Positions 23,113 through 36,003 of a stretch of DNA of 64,000 bases are shown here, in pieces. The position numbers and the translations under genes are program-made. Numbering within the stretch: position 1 is the first letter of the stretch; every line of letters begins with the position of its first letter. The stretch is from Ulota crispa. Taxonomy: Eukaryota; Streptophyta; Bryopsida; Orthotrichales; Orthotrichaceae. The stretch covers positions 6,450,501 through 6,514,500 of the forward strand of contig OY987246.1 of NCBI GenBank assembly GCA_963920765.1, read 5' to 3'. Below the pieces are notes generated by a model that was not told the DNA's origin, did not search any database, and was given only the letters and a program-made list of their open reading frames with translations.

Positions 23113-24267
23113 ATGCATATAGAGCAGTTGTTAGCGAAGGAGCACGGCAGGAACTGCCGCAGGATCTCTCACTCAATGCCGATGCCTGCGACGGACCACT
23201 TTGACAGACTGCCTGATTCGTTGCTACTGGTTATCTTTAACAACCTAGCAGATATCAAGGCTCTAGGGAGGTGTTGTGCAGTGTCGAAGAGGTTTCACTC
23301 TTTGGCTCCCTTGGTGGACAACGTGGTTGTCAAGGTCGATTGTGTAATATCTGGAGAGGACAACGGATTAAACGCTAGAGGCAGAGGGATTATAAGCCAT
23401 TTTGTACGGTTTGTCGTGGGGACCTTGGTGAAACCTCTGCAGGCTCTGCAGCATCTTTTGGGACCGAAGAAAACTATTCTCGCCGAAGTGTCGCATCATT
23501 CTCCCGGGGAGGTTTTGAAGAACTTCAAGGAGATTCAAAATTTGAGGATCGAGTTACCTGGAGGAGAGCTTGGGATTGAAGACGGCGTGTTGTTGAAGTG
23601 GAGAGCTGAGTTCGGAAGCACTCTCGAGAGTTGTGTGATACTCGGAGCTGCATCGCTCGTGAAGGTGGAAAAAGAGAAGAAAATGGTTAAACTGGAAGGT
23701 GTCCGGCCTTGGTTTCTGAACGGCAGGGATGAAGGTAGTCCTCAAGTAATGGCTGACAATAATAGCGAAACCTCAATCGCTCCTTTGGATGAAAGTGGAA
23801 CCATTCCTGAGTCTTTTTACACTGATGGTGGGCTCAAGGTAAGGGTTGTGTGGACTATCAGCTCACTGATTGCTGCATCAGCGAGGCACTATCTCCTCCA
23901 GCAAATAATATCAGACCATCCCACGCTGGAGAGCCTTGTACTTACGGATGCGGATGGACAGGGGATGCTATGTATGAACAGAGAGCAATTGAAAGAATTT
24001 CGTGACACGCCTCTGGCAGCTTCAGCGTCATCGAACAGGACGCAGGTGCCGGCTTTGAACATGAAACTTTGGTATGCACCGTACCTAGAACTTCCGGGAG
24101 GAACTGGATTGAAAGGAGCGACACTGGTCGCTATCAGACCGAGCGAGCACCCTGTTCGCAAGGAGACCGAGAGCTTTGTATCGGGAGCCTTTGATGAGCC
24201 GTTCAAGACTGCTACAAATCTGCTGGTGAAGCGACGAACTTATCTTTTGGAGATGAATTCATTCTGA
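23113..24267 (+). CDS. F-box protein, AUF1/AUF2-like, intronless
   Basis: A 384-residue protein with an N-terminal F-box at about residues 28-70 (DHFDRLPDSLLLVIFNNLAD, then CCAVSKRFHSL). F-box proteins bind SKP1 and bring targets to SCF ubiquitin ligases. Downstream blocks (VLKNFKEIQNLRIELPGGEL, LLKWRAEFGSTLESCVILGA, GLKGATLVAIRPSEHP) resemble the land-plant family of the auxin-upregulated F-box proteins (Arabidopsis At1g78100 type), which lack the Kelch or leucine-rich repeats of other F-box families. The length is similar to that family's. The first ATG is used here. An in-frame ATG at residue 22 lies closer to the F-box and could be the real start. The gene has a single exon, stands alone, and reads away from the left desert. 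The substrate is unknown. Confidence 0.85.
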   Translation: MHIEQLLAKEHGRNCRRISHSMPMPATDHFDRLPDSLLLVIFNNLADIKALGRCCAVSKRFHSLAPLVDNVVVKVDCVISGEDNGLNARGRGIISHFVRFVVGTLVKPLQALQHLLGPKKTILAEVSHHSPGEVLKNFKEIQNLRIELPGGELGIEDGVLLKWRAEFGSTLESCVILGAASLVKVEKEKKMVKLEGVRPWFLNGRDEGSPQVMADNNSETSIAPLDESGTIPESFYTDGGLKVRVVWTISSLIAASARHYLLQQIISDHPTLESLVLTDADGQGMLCMNREQLKEFRDTPLAASASSNRTQVPALNMKLWYAPYLELPGGTGLKGATLVAIRPSEHPVRKETESFVSGAFDEPFKTATNLLVKRRTYLLEMNSF

Positions 24268-26483
24268 ATTTCATGTCGTTGTAACATAGTATATGTATTG
24301 AATGGTCACATTGGAATCGCCCCTCATGCGTGTCAATCATACCGATGGAAGATGATGCCATTCATATGCGACAAAGCTTTACACTTGTGAAGACACTGCC
24401 CGTGTGAGCAATAGGAGAAAGCCAACCATCCCGCGTTTGGAGCAGCAGCTGCGGAACGGTAGGACTCAAGTGAATGAATGGGCTTTTCATTCGTCCTGTA
24501 CAAATTGTTCCAATGCACGCGTCCTTCAGAGCCTTGCTTTCCCGTTGTACAAATTACTGCAGTGTGCGTGTCCACTCGAACTGTACCTCGTCTGGACCTA
24601 TCTGATGACTGGAGCAGACTTCTGAAAGGATCAGAGTAACCTGATTGTATTTATCGGTCCCTCAATGCGCACCTGAGGTTTGGCATCAACCGGCGGATAA
24701 TTTCAAGAGGTGCTGCTACTAAGAAGAACGCTATCAAAGTGGCGAGGAAAGAAGAGAGAAAGCAATCGATGGAAGAAGGTGCAGAGACCATGAGACTTGC
24801 AAAGAAATGGATCAATCCAATTCTCCATCAGCGTTCAAGACGGTGCGGATGCCTGAAAGTTCAAATTTTTCGATCTATCATGGCTCACCTGTCCCCTCAC
24901 ACAAGGCGGAGTCAGACTTATAGGTTCCACAAGGGTCTGCACTCTGCAGTCAGGCCGGGTTATCTTTTAGTACCGATAAATGCACATTTTTCCTATCCAT
25001 TTCATCATGACAACTTGGGAGCTAGGTTAATTACCACGTAGAAATTCTTCCACGTCTTACTCGTTCTTGTTCCCTGGCCTAGCTTTCTGTGCCCTAAATT
25101 GTATTGTAACCTGTTACCTTGGATTTCAAGTGCAGGGTTATGTGCAGGACTTTCTGCTCCTCTTCAGGCTTAAAAGTTTTTGAGCGCTAGGTCTACTGTA
25201 ACATATTTTTTGGTCACAAGTTTTTTTGGCTGACCAAGCTCAAGTTGTACTCACTATTTCTTTCGTTATCTGCCTCTCTCTTAGTTTCACGCTGTATTAT
25301 GAGATTGTCGTGCATTGATTCCGTCATTATTTGTTCCCTTGCAGTGTGTTGCTTGTGGTGGATAATCGCGAGCACTACCTTTTATGTAATGATCAGGTTT
25401 CGTTCGCCCAGGTTTTCATTTTTACCCTTGATTGGCATTTCATTCTATTTGAAATATGAATTTTGTGCAGAATCCAAGCGACTGCCTTCTGCAGCTTCAG
25501 TCTACCTTATCACTTGGTAGTTTGATCAGAGGTACACAATTTTTAACGCCCTAAATTGCTTTCAATGTATTCAGTTCGTAGTCTACTGCAATACTCTTCT
25601 CAGAGCAATTTAGGGTTCTAGAAGTGGTGCAACTATCCTACGTCGCTTTCACTTAGCATGTGACTGCAGCGCTTTTTTCAATTAGTTTTCAGGAATATCA
25701 AGTTACAATACCCAAGGAAATCACTGATTGCCCACTGAAGGGTTTCTATCTGGTATTCTCTACTCACAGCTTTCTAGGGTCTATGAGTTGCTGTTTATGG
25801 CTACGCTTTCAGACCTATGGTTCTGAGGTCTGATCTTCGGATGTAGATTGAACAGGCCTTTCAGACCACTGCAGGTGAGGTCTTGCTCCTTGCGTGGAGG
25901 ATTGTAGCTGGCTGGCATCATTTGCAATCTGTAGGAGAGCATGATTTGGAATTGCAAGTTGCGTGGTTTGTACTGTCAAGACTGGGACCACGTCTTGTTT
26001 GCGGTAGAGAGGAACGATCATCAATATTAAGCCCGTAATTTGTACTTGAAGACTTCTTGCAGCAAGTACCACATGATATAAGTTATGTCCAAGGGCTTTC
26101 TCTTCCTAACCATTTTGAGCATTTCTAGATTTTCTTTATGTCAATTCCGCGTAGCGAGAGTAAGAAAATTCTCACGATCGAGTGGAATGTTCTTAGTTGG
26201 CTATTGGCTAGATTTTATTTTTGGGAAAATTTCATGGATAGTTGGATACCCCTGATTCCCTGAAGTTTGCACTATTTACAGAAATACCCCTGCTTTTTCA
26301 GAACTTACACAAGTACCTTTGGACCAAAATTTTCAAAGGTTTGTTTTGTTATGCATGCCACTTCCCTTCTTCCTTTGTGTGCTCGTTGTTTCTTTTTAGT
26401 TCTATGGCACCCTATACTCACATTGGTCATGAAGAAAGTACGAGCATAACAAATAAATGTCTAAAATTTATGATCCAAGGGTA
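24268..26483. other. F-box gene 3' region and spacer, no gene seen
   Basis: Moderate GC and non-repetitive. TGTAACATAGTATATGTA just after the stop may serve in 3'-end formation. Anonymous reading frames at 24739-25041 (100 residues) and 25815-26072 on the minus strand have no recognisable features and are not called genes. Confidence 0.5.
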
Positions 26484-26716
26484 AGGTAGGAGCACCCATA
26501 AACGTCAAACTAAGGGTTTTGAACATGATGACTATTAATAAACAACTAGCAAATTATAGGATCCTATTAGGAACCCAAAAAAAAAGTTTGCACTTTTAAG
26601 ATTTCATGTTCACATGTTGTATATCCTTGTAATTACATTTATTCACTTCCACAGATTTTCCAAAATTTCAGAGGTGATGGTTATGGGGAGAGTGGTGCTT
26701 ATGGATGCTCCTACCT
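26484..26716. mobile_element. family C MITE, copy C2 (intact)
   Basis: AGGTAGGAGCACCCATAAAC at the left, CTTATGGATGCTCCTACCT at the right, TA on both sides (26482-26483 and 26717-26718). Length is 233 bp. This intact copy defines the unit interrupted at 6660-7370. Confidence 0.9.
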
Positions 26717-27042
26717 TACCTTATTTGTGCAAAGGTATCTATGTAAATGTTGCAAACTTCAGGGCTATCCATGAAATTTCCCTTTATTTTTCAATTGCAG
26801 ATATGATGAGGAGTGTACGGAGTAGATTTATCATCTCTAGGAGGCAATTTAACCTTGAATTTCGTAAGTAAATTAAATGGCGTACATTGCGAAGGTGATC
26901 TCTTGTGATATCTCTGGCATCTCAGGCACCGTTAGGTTCTTGATAAGAGCATCCCAATGCAATCCGCTACATGCCCTGGGTCATTGTACAGCTTCATCCC
27001 ACTTTCAGTCCCCAGGTATCTATTAGGCAAATATGCCAATCA

Positions 27043-27141
27043 AGATTCATCTTATTTTGAATATCAAGAGAGATTTCATCAAGATACTCATCTTGAATAT
27101 AAAAAGAGATTTCATCAAGATACTCATCAGGCTTATTTTGA
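27043..27141 (+). repeat. short tandem repeat, ~37-bp unit
   Basis: GAGATTTCATCAAGATACTC occurs twice with flanking CATCTTGAATAT/CATCTTATTTTGAATAT variants, and a partial third unit follows. Confidence 0.7.
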
Positions 27142-28711
27142 ATGTTAAAAGTGATTCCATCAAGACCAGGTGGTGAAGGACTGGCTATGTTTACAAAATA
27201 TACAGCTTGATTTGAGCAGCCCTTGCAGAAGGAGGCGCTTTTCATCCATTTTTGCGTGTGTTTTACAGGCTACGTTGGTTCTAAGGTAGGGACGCTTGCA
27301 ATTGCCATTGATCAGATTCCATGTAATTAAATTGGTCAAATTCTGGTTTTGTGTTCTTTCTGCATATGAGAATTCTCCGATGTATGAGAGAGTCCATGAT
27401 TTGGAAAAATGTATGCAAAAGTTACAATTTTTTTAGTTATTTTGGATGCGTGACCAAAAATCAATATTGAAATAATAATTAGGTGGTCTACGTCCTTATG
27501 AATATGATTGTATTGTTTTGGGTATTAGAGGGGCGACTTTGGGTGGCAACATCCAATGATAGTTTTGGATAGTAACCTTGGATGGTGATTATGAATATTC
27601 CTACCTAGCTGATGAATGTTTTGGAGGTTTCAAATTTTGCTCAAATTTCTACCTAGCATAAGAAAATTTGGATGGATCCTTATGTTTGTTGTTTGAAAGA
27701 AGTAGAGGAGATTTGACCATTCTTGCAAAAGTGGGTAACATATAAAGTATGGCTTTGGTTGGTCAGTTACATTGGAAATAACGACCATTCTCAATTCTGT
27801 TTTGAAAATACTATAGAAAAATCAATTACTATTCTCCACTCTAATAACATTAATTAGCACTAATTCAAGAAACAAATGACTTTGTGAGGTGCACTAATAA
27901 AGCAATTCATAATAATTTGAGTCCATTAAACATATTGAGGGTTATAGTACTTAAGTAGTATCTCAAGTACTGTGACTCAAATGACCAAAATTTCAAATAG
28001 TATTTGCAAGCATGTTGTTTGATTAGAGTGTGTGAAAATGTTGCACTGTAAAGGCTTGTTCACCAAATTGGTACTTGAGGGGAGGTGGAGCCCCTACTTG
28101 GAAAAGAAGGGTGGAAGACATGCCATATTTTCATGTCACACTTTCATACCATCAAGCAAAATGCACCCAAAATTGTTATAAAAGGGCCTTGCTCTATCCA
28201 AAAATCTTACACTAATTGCAATAACTTGTATAGTCAAACCAATTTTTTGGTATCAATTAATTAAAAATATTCTAAGTGAATAATTGTGTTAAACAAATTC
28301 AAAAGCTTAATGTAGAAAGCTTTGTTGGTTGTAGGATTAGTTGGAGTTGTTGTGCAATTCATCTCTAATGCTTGTTTGGCCTATGCATAAGTCAAAATCA
28401 GATTGTAATTGTGGCTAAAAGTCATATTTGGCTTAGTATAGGAAACTAACTCCTGGTGTAGTGTTTGAGTACATATATTTATGCATTCAAATAACAAAGG
28501 TTGTCAACAATTAGATGCAAAATAATCTATGAGCTTTGTATCTTAGATTTTTTTTGTATGGAGAGAAGGAATAATATAGAACATTCATTAGTTTGACATT
28601 TGCCAAACTATACTTTTGAAAGAATTTTGATTTTGAAAACGTCCTGAAAACAGTGCCTTTCATTTGAGGTGATAGTTTAATTTTGATAAAGATTACCTTA
28701 CATTCTCTAAA
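27142..28711. other. intergenic with a repeat G copy
   Basis: No gene seen. 27955-28250 matches dispersed repeat G (see 11220-11515). Confidence 0.55.
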
Positions 28712-29140
28712 GGGGAAATTACAAATAGGGGCATGAAAACGTAAAATATTACAGATAGGGGCGCAGTTTCAAAATGATTACAAATAAGGGCACAATTCCA
28801 AAAAAAATGTATTTTTTTGTAAATTTTGTTTGGTCGGGACATTGGTTGATTTAGATACATCACGTTAAATGTTAGCTAATTTCTAAAAAACTCAAAGGTC
28901 TCTCCAAATCAAGCCTAAATAAAGAAATTTTAGTAAAGTGGATAGCAATTTTTGGAAACTTTAAATTTTTTTGGAAACTAGTTAACATTTTACGTGTATC
29001 TAAATCATCCAGTGTCCAAACCAAAAAAAAATTCAAACATTCCATTTTTTTTGAAATCATGCCCCTATTTGTAATTATTTTGAAATTATGCCCCTATTTG
29101 TATAATTTTACGTTTTCATGCCCCTAATTTTAATTTCCCC
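28712..29140. mobile_element. Mutator-like foldback MITE, copy E2
   Basis: Starts GGGGAAATTACAAATAGGGG and ends CCCCTAATTTTAATTTCCCC, and is flanked by a perfect 9-bp duplication TTCTCTAAA (28703-28711 and 29141-29149). The 429-bp body is an extended inverted repeat. Same family as 6200-6630. Confidence 0.92.
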
Positions 29141-30381
29141 TTCTCTAAATGATCATATGTTTGTTTTTGCAATTGTTGCAATAATCATTGGTTTATGCCC
29201 CTCCATGTTTAGCCTCCTTTACTAATGATTAAGCAATTTTTTGTCTCGTTAACAAAAATTTACCTTGATATAAACCATATACATTAATTCTTGGTCCCTT
29301 AACCTACTTCAAAATGCAAAAGTTCATCACTTTGTTAAACCACCTTGTTAGCTGTACATTTTTGCTTTTCAATTTGCTAAGACTCTTGATGAGTAGAATA
29401 TAAAATGCCTAATTAATTTGAGAAAGAAGTTTTCTTAACATTCAAGATTTTTCATTAGCAAGGAAATAACAAAATTAGATCTATGTGAAGTCATGATTTC
29501 CTTTGCTACTAGCAAAAAAGTTTGAACTCTGATTGGATTTTTAAATTTGATTAATTTGATGTGCCACTTGCAATTCTTTGATGAAAGGTCACAAAGTTTT
29601 TTATGAGGTAAGCCACATCACTTAGCACAAAAACCTTATAACCGGCAATTTGTGCTTCTATTCATTAGTAAAGCCTTTTCAAAATTTGAAATGTACAATC
29701 CTAGTAAATAATGGCATAGATAAAAATGGTTTGTGATGCCTATTCAAGTTAGTTTAAAACTTCTCGTGTTGTAGCAATCATATAATTTGGACCTTACTTC
29801 TAGTTCTATGTATAATACATTCTATCCCATTCCAAATTTATTCTTTGTATATAATAATTTGGCAAGAATTAAGTGTTGCCCTTCAAATCAAGGTGTGATG
29901 AGAAAATGGGTAAATTTTTAAAAATAAAAAATTATGTGATGAATTTTGAATAAGAATAGATAAATTGCCTAAAAAATGTAATGATTAACAAGGTTCTCAA
30001 GTTGACATCAAACTTGTTAACATTGACTTTTGATTTCAAATTCTATGTACACACTTTTATATTTGGCATTAATTTATTTAACAAAATTAGTGTTAAATGC
30101 ATTGATTGTAGTGTGATATCTAGGATTGAGTTGAAGATTCAGTAGTATAGGTTGGAAGAAATGAATCATTTTTGTATGAGCCCTCGTATGAGCTGAAGAT
30201 TTTAGGCTATGTCATCCTAATGTAAGAAAAACCTTTAATTGCTTATAGAATTATTTTTAGTGAAGAATGATCCTTCTACTAATAGTAAAGAGTATTAGAA
30301 TTCCAATGTGATCAAATTTCATTGTAATATGACAATTTTTACTTTGTATGTGCACATTTGCATGTTCAAAATATGAGTGTA
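29141..30381. other. intergenic, no gene seen
   Basis: AT-rich and without delimited features. Confidence 0.55.
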
Positions 30382-30621
30382 TAGTAGAACTCCTCTAATT
30401 TGATATAGTTGGAACTCCAAGACCTAGATTAGTTTAAGTAAGTTATTAGTTAATTTTGTGGAAGTGTAAATGAAGTGACCTTGAGGTTAGAGCAAGGATA
30501 GCACCGAGGAGCATTACAACTATTGAATCAATTATTTTGGTTTATGACTGACGTATGGTTTGACATTGAGATTTGTGTTATAGATTAGTTTACAGGATAT
30601 TAGCTTACAAGAGTTCTACCG
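30382..30621. mobile_element. Emigrant/pogo-like MITE, copy 1
   Basis: Left end TAGTAGAACTCCTCTAA, right end GAGTTCTACCG, TA on both sides (30380-30381 and 30622-30623). The terminus resembles the CAGTAAAACCTC end of plant Emigrant elements, which are pogo/Tc1-mariner-type. The interior (TAAGTTATTAGTTAATTTTG) is shared with 59229-59461. Length is 240 bp. Confidence 0.8.
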
Positions 30622-31105
30622 TATATAAAATGTATACATGTGTTGCAATATCTAGCTCATATACTTGAGATGTTATTAAATTAAGCAAAAGTGACATTGA
30701 TGTCATTTACAATGTTTTTAGCTGAAGGAGGTGATCTTTGATTAAAAGTTTAACCAAGCCATCTACAAGATGTTGGTCCTTTTTGCTTTTAGGTAAGAAC
30801 TTAAACAATCACAAATTGTTTTACCCCTACACATTTTTTGTGTGGAAAATTTTGACTTTCTTATACATTATTATACTATGAATAAAACTTGAAGAGATTT
30901 AATAAAAAAGCCATAAAAACTTTGCCAATCCAAATTGGTGCATGTAAGTTTTGAAAACAATAAGAGATGATGATAAAAATTTGATAATGATGGAATGCTT
31001 TAACAAATTTTAGTATTTTAACAATAGCTAGTGATTTTTTAATGAACATCATTACACTTGTCAAAAAAATAATCAAGAAACTTTTTTTCTTTGATGATTT
31101 ATTTT

Positions 31106-32615
31106 TAGGGAATTGCTAAAGCCACATCCAAAATTGCTAACGCCACACCCCTATAATCACGGGGGGTGCACTATACATGATGTTTGTGGGTAATATGCGT
31201 TCAAGCCCCTATAAGATTGGGGCTATGTAGGTAAAAAATTGATTTCTATAGGACTATATTTACCTATATTTTTAAATTTTGACAATTTCATGTACCCTAG
31301 GCTTCATTTGAATTAAGTTCTTGCGATATTTTTGTATACCCTATGTTCATTATATATACACAATGATAGAAACAAAATTACACACATGTAATCAAAAACC
31401 AAACACTTTGAAACATAAATTTTAACCAATCATATAATACTTCAAACAAGAACTTGAGAGAAAACATAAAGCATGGAAAATCATATAGTATACCTAAAAG
31501 CATATTTGTAAATTCAATATAGGATGAAAGAAAAAGTAGTGAAACCTATTCCACTTCAACCATAAACCCATTTTAAGTTGATCACGCAAAAAAATTAGAG
31601 AAAGCGTGGGAAATGAATCTGCGCACAAAGATAGCGTTGCACCTGAACCCTTAAGAAGTCCAATAACCGCAAGCAAACAGAAAGCATTGTTGAAAAATCT
31701 GAGATAAACCATGCAATCAAAACCACAAAACATTCAAGCGTGCAAGCAAGAGTTGCTAAAGCACAACCCAACCCTCAAACCCCACACTAACCCTAAGCCC
31801 AAGCCACAAGCTCGTAAATGAACAACAACGAAAGCTTCATCCACGTGTCCAATCCTGTATCATTACCTGTACATTATTTATTAACCCTACGGTTCTAAGC
31901 TACTGCTGAATATAGTTGACATTGGATACTTGGATAGGATCAAACATGGAATACTTTGTCACACTCAAAACATGGGATACTTCAACTAACCATGAAATAA
32001 CTAAAATATATCCAATAAAAGTGTAGGTTTTATTTTTTGAATATTGGCAAGGCTATTGTACAACTAAAAAATTTATAATTCTCATTATTATGCCATACCC
32101 TTCATTATTTATAAAGAGCCCACACCAATTTTAATGATGCTTACTTTTTATAAAGCCATGTCAAAAATTTAGGACCAAGGCAATTATAATAACCCTTCAT
32201 TTGATTGCACATGTACTATAAATAAAAAGGGAGTGCACTCCCTGTGCCTATAATCATGTAGTTTTCACATTTAATACTATTACTTTAATTCAAGTGGTTC
32301 AACATTCATTCAATCTAGGCATTACCACCTCCTTGAAAGAAAAATAAAATAAAATAAAATATTTTGTTGAACTTTTATTGTACCATTGCTATTTTTTTGG
32401 TATATTTTTGCTTTAAATAACTCAAAAACCTTATATTTTTAATTTCAAATTCAAGCACTTCCATTTTTTTTGAATTTAACGTTAGAATGATAAAGGTGAA
32501 ACAAATATTTTGATCCAAATTTAAAAAATCAACATCACATTCTCATAGTTCATCATCAAAGCACACCTTGGGGTGTGACGTTAGCAATTTTGGGTGTGAC
32601 TTTAGCAATTCCCTA
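31106..32615. mobile_element. hAT-like non-autonomous element, 1.5 kb
   Basis: Inverted ends of about 46 bp with three mismatches. Both begin TAGGGAATTGCTAAAG and later share AAAATTGCTAACG. The flanking octamers TTTATTTT and TTTCTATT match at 6 of 8 positions, weakly supporting an 8-bp duplication. TAGGG-type ends plus 8 bp fit the hAT superfamily. The interior has no transposase-like reading frame. The 79-residue minus-strand frame at 31494-31733 is unrecognised. Confidence 0.75.
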
Positions 32616-33175
32616 TTTCTATTCCCATAAAAGAAAAAGTAGCACTACATTACTATTTCAACTAAGTCTACTCAAATTTTGCCTATGCTCAAACAACTTA
32701 GAAAACATAGAACAAGCTGTTGTAAAACACGTGAATTGTGAACCTATACTGCATTGAAAAATTACTTCACAAAAGTACATGAAAAAAAGTATTTAGAAAT
32801 TAATTGTTCTAAAAACAATGTAACAGAATAATCTATACCATTCTTGTCCATTATAGCACATATGCAATCTCAAAATTTACAATTTTAGAGACAACTATTC
32901 AATACCGATTATTTAATCCTATATTTTTCTAGATTACCTTTTTATTGAAACATCATAAAAATTACATTAACGTGTAATAAACACGAAATTGTCATACAAT
33001 ATTTAACATTAAACCTCAAAGTACTTGTCTAGTAATTAATATACTGTAGTATTAAAATATCTTAATGTTGACAATACGAGACTTTAATACAATCATTACT
33101 CAATTCGAGAACGTACTGCACACTTGCACAGTCTTCAAGAACGAATTTGAACGTTGCCTGAGAACAGTACGTACT

Positions 33176-34340
33176 TTTCGTTCAAATCAACCGAACTTTA
33201 AAGCACCTCGCCGTCGAAGGCCGTCGAAAGCCGTCAAAAGCCGTCGAAAGCCGTCGCACGCAGTCTTCATCGCAAAGATAGACCGACGGCGTACCGTTTG
33301 CGGACAATCCCGTGGAGCTTGGAGAGTGAAGGTGGACGCTGCTTTTGTTCACCATCGCTCATGCAGCGGCGCTTTGTTTCGGAGGTTTGCTCGGGAGCTG
33401 CGACGCCAGTTCTTTTCCATGCAGAGTACTCTGCCAGCTTTTTTTGAAGCCTACTCTTGCAGGTTTTCGGTCTTTGGTTGATGTGGACGACCGTTTTCTT
33501 TGGAAGGGGTTTCGGTTTGCACGTGTGGATTCATTGCAAGGTTACTCTTCGGTGCTTTGGTTTGAAAAGCACTATCGGATTGGATGCTGGAGGAAGCTTA
33601 GCTTAGAGGCCTGTTTTCCTGTGCCTTGCTAACTTTGACGCCGAAGTGCGCACGGTTCGCTTCGAGAGCTCTTTCACAGGCTCAGGTCCACCGGGCAATG
33701 GTATGTTGCCGAGGAGAACGAATTGCGGTTAATTACGTCGCGCAGTGAGATGTCTTCGACAGGCGGCGAGTGGTGACGCGTTTTCGACGCAGCTCGCTTT
33801 ATACAATGAAACAGCGATTGAGGTTGCAGCAGTCGTTTCTGTGGTGAGGCAGAACCGTAGGATCAAGTGGAGACGACGCACGTGCTCTGTAAATTCTCAG
33901 CGTATTGAACGAGCGTGTGTGTGTACTGGTGGAACTGAAACCTCAGCCATTTGTGTATATCCAAGTGGTGAGTGTTTTTAAGCAGTTGCTCTTGTTTCAG
34001 CTTGTTTCTACGTATGCCTTGTAAGCACCTATTATAGAGTAGTCGTGCAGAGAGTTGGCTGATTACGAGCATATGCGGTATCGCTGGAGGAAAGTTTATT
34101 TCGTACGATGTAGAGAACATTTTGAGTCGAAGTGGCGGGCCGGTAGTAGATACTGCACTTTGTTGAAGCGTAAAGAGAAACCTGGATAACAACTATGCTT
34201 TCAATTCTACTGAAAATCTCATGAGCGGTGGACAAGATATGTACGATTTTGCGAAGGTAGTAGTGAACGTAAATTTTGAAATTCTGTGCTCGAAACGGAT
34301 TTGCGTTACTGGAGCGAGTGGGACCTTTGTTATGCATCAC
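33176..34340 (+). promoter_or_regulatory. leader module A, upstream of the GT77 gene
   Basis: GC-rich block whose sequence is repeated at 42435-43720. Shared text includes TTTTCGACGCA, GAACGAGCGTGTGTGTGTAC, GCTGATTACGAGCATATGCG/GCTGGTTACGAGCATATGCG and GCTGGAGGAAAG, in the same order. It starts with five exact-length 10-bp units (33211-33260). No long conserved reading frame spans it, so it is more likely promoter plus spliced leader than coding. The GT77 start lies 1.7 kb downstream, with an intron-like acceptor TTATCGCAG ending at 35944. Confidence 0.6.
33211..33260 (+). repeat. five 10-bp CCGTCGAAAG units
   Basis: Five consecutive units of exactly 10 bp, consensus CCGTCGAAAG. The corresponding position of module B holds eight. 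Confidence 0.95.
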
Positions 34341-34380
34341 GTTATAGAAGGACCTTGAGGTTCGGATTTTGGATATCCTT

Positions 34381-36003
34381 GAGAAGGAAGTGAGTGATTT
34401 GTTAAGTAGCGTGTGTTGCTGCTTGTGTTGCTCTATTGAAATTCAAACAGAGGGGAAATATTTGAGTTCAACCAGTTGATTTCCTTCATTTCCCGTATTG
34501 AACCGGCTTATCAAGGAACTATTCCGGTTATTTTTCTACTGTAAATTATATTTTTTAGATTTTAAACCGGTTTTTTAGCCCGATGTTAATAAAAGGCAAA
34601 CCGCTTTTTTTGAGGTCAACCGGCTAGCTTTGAACTAGCTGCCGGTTCTCCTCGGTCCTTGGTTTGAATTATATGCAGTTTGAGACGTAGATTTTTTGAG
34701 CTGATCGCATCTTCCGTGGGCACAGGAAGGTATGGTGGATTTCAGGTGAATTGCTGAGTTGTCGAGTCGAGTGTATACTTTGTGGAGTGCCGCGCACAAT
34801 GTTTCTGGAGTCTATGAGGTCTCCACCCGGACAAGTTGACGTAAGAGTCCTTCAACAACTCTTGCGGCGTCCACGTCACGGTGAATGGGAACGTCAAGAG
34901 TAACAACTCCTGCAAGGCTGCCTCTCCTGATCCGAAGACGAGTGCCGGTGCCGGTGCCGCGCCACTTCAAATGGCGGGATTCAGTTTCTTTGGCCAGTTG
35001 TGAATGCGCAGCGTCGCTTTTCGTGAAGATTGAGCTTTTGACTCGTCTTTGATGGTTAGTGCGTTTCTCTTTGTTTTGTTCCACTCTGCATGTTTCGTCC
35101 TTTTTTGTGCTTTGAAGGGTTTGGAATAGCCCTACCGACATTGACCGTCGGGCCTTCTCTTCTTGCAGCTTTGAACAAATTAAGGATTTGCCTTTGCTAA
35201 TGTTGCACTCTTAATTTCTATTGGATGTCAAGGTTATGGATTGGTTTAATTGCTCTAAAATGAGGTGCTCCAATCATGGAGAACCCATTCCCGTGGTTTT
35301 TAATGGCTTAGCATGGGATGTCTTCTCTGTGGTTCTTGTCTTCGCTTTTGAGAGGAATTCAATGCACTATCATTTGGAAAGTATACGAACGAGATATATG
35401 AGTCCTCGAAGTCTGAAGTAGCAGGATCTCATTCACGAGCTTCGGCTTCCCTTGCAACATTGATGTATCTTTGAGTGAGGTGAACCTTAGATATAGTCTT
35501 TTGATGAGCGTTGTGTGTGGCGTTGCAGGAATTAGAGCAATACTGGAGAGGAACGATTTTCTGACAAGACATCTCGCTGGCTTTGTGAACTCTGAGAAAA
35601 TGCTAGTTTTCTGAATTGAAATCGTTTTGGGACAACCGGGGGAGCGCACATCGTATCTGCTGCACGAGAGCAATGGACAGGATATGGAGCCCTTAGTGGA
35701 GGACAAGCTTTACTGGTAATTGAAAGGTATAATGATTGTAGTGATAAGTTGGAAGCCTTTTTTTCTCCTTTGGATATAGAATAAAATGATAAAGCTTTCA
35801 ATCGATGATTCTCATAGCACACTTGTTTGCATTCCCTGGGAGCTGCTGCATCCTAGTCTTGGACTTAACGTTAAAGGGATTACTTTTTTAATTGATGTTT
35901 CTTATTGCATGCTTCCTTGTTTACATCCCTTGGAATTATCGCAGGACATTTGGTGTAAATGTGCTCCTTATAATTTGAACTCGAAGATAGGAGAGGAGGC
36001 AAA
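34381..36003 (+). other. spacer or leader between module A and the GT77 start
   Basis: Non-repetitive. 34501-34647 holds six CCGG-centred motifs (AACCGG, CCGGTT, AACCGGTT, CCGGCT). No coding sequence is supported. Short reading frames overlap on both strands. Confidence 0.5.

Noticed and set aside
24739-25041. 100-residue frame after the F-box gene
   Set aside because: No domain, no homologue recognised and no splice or start context to support it.
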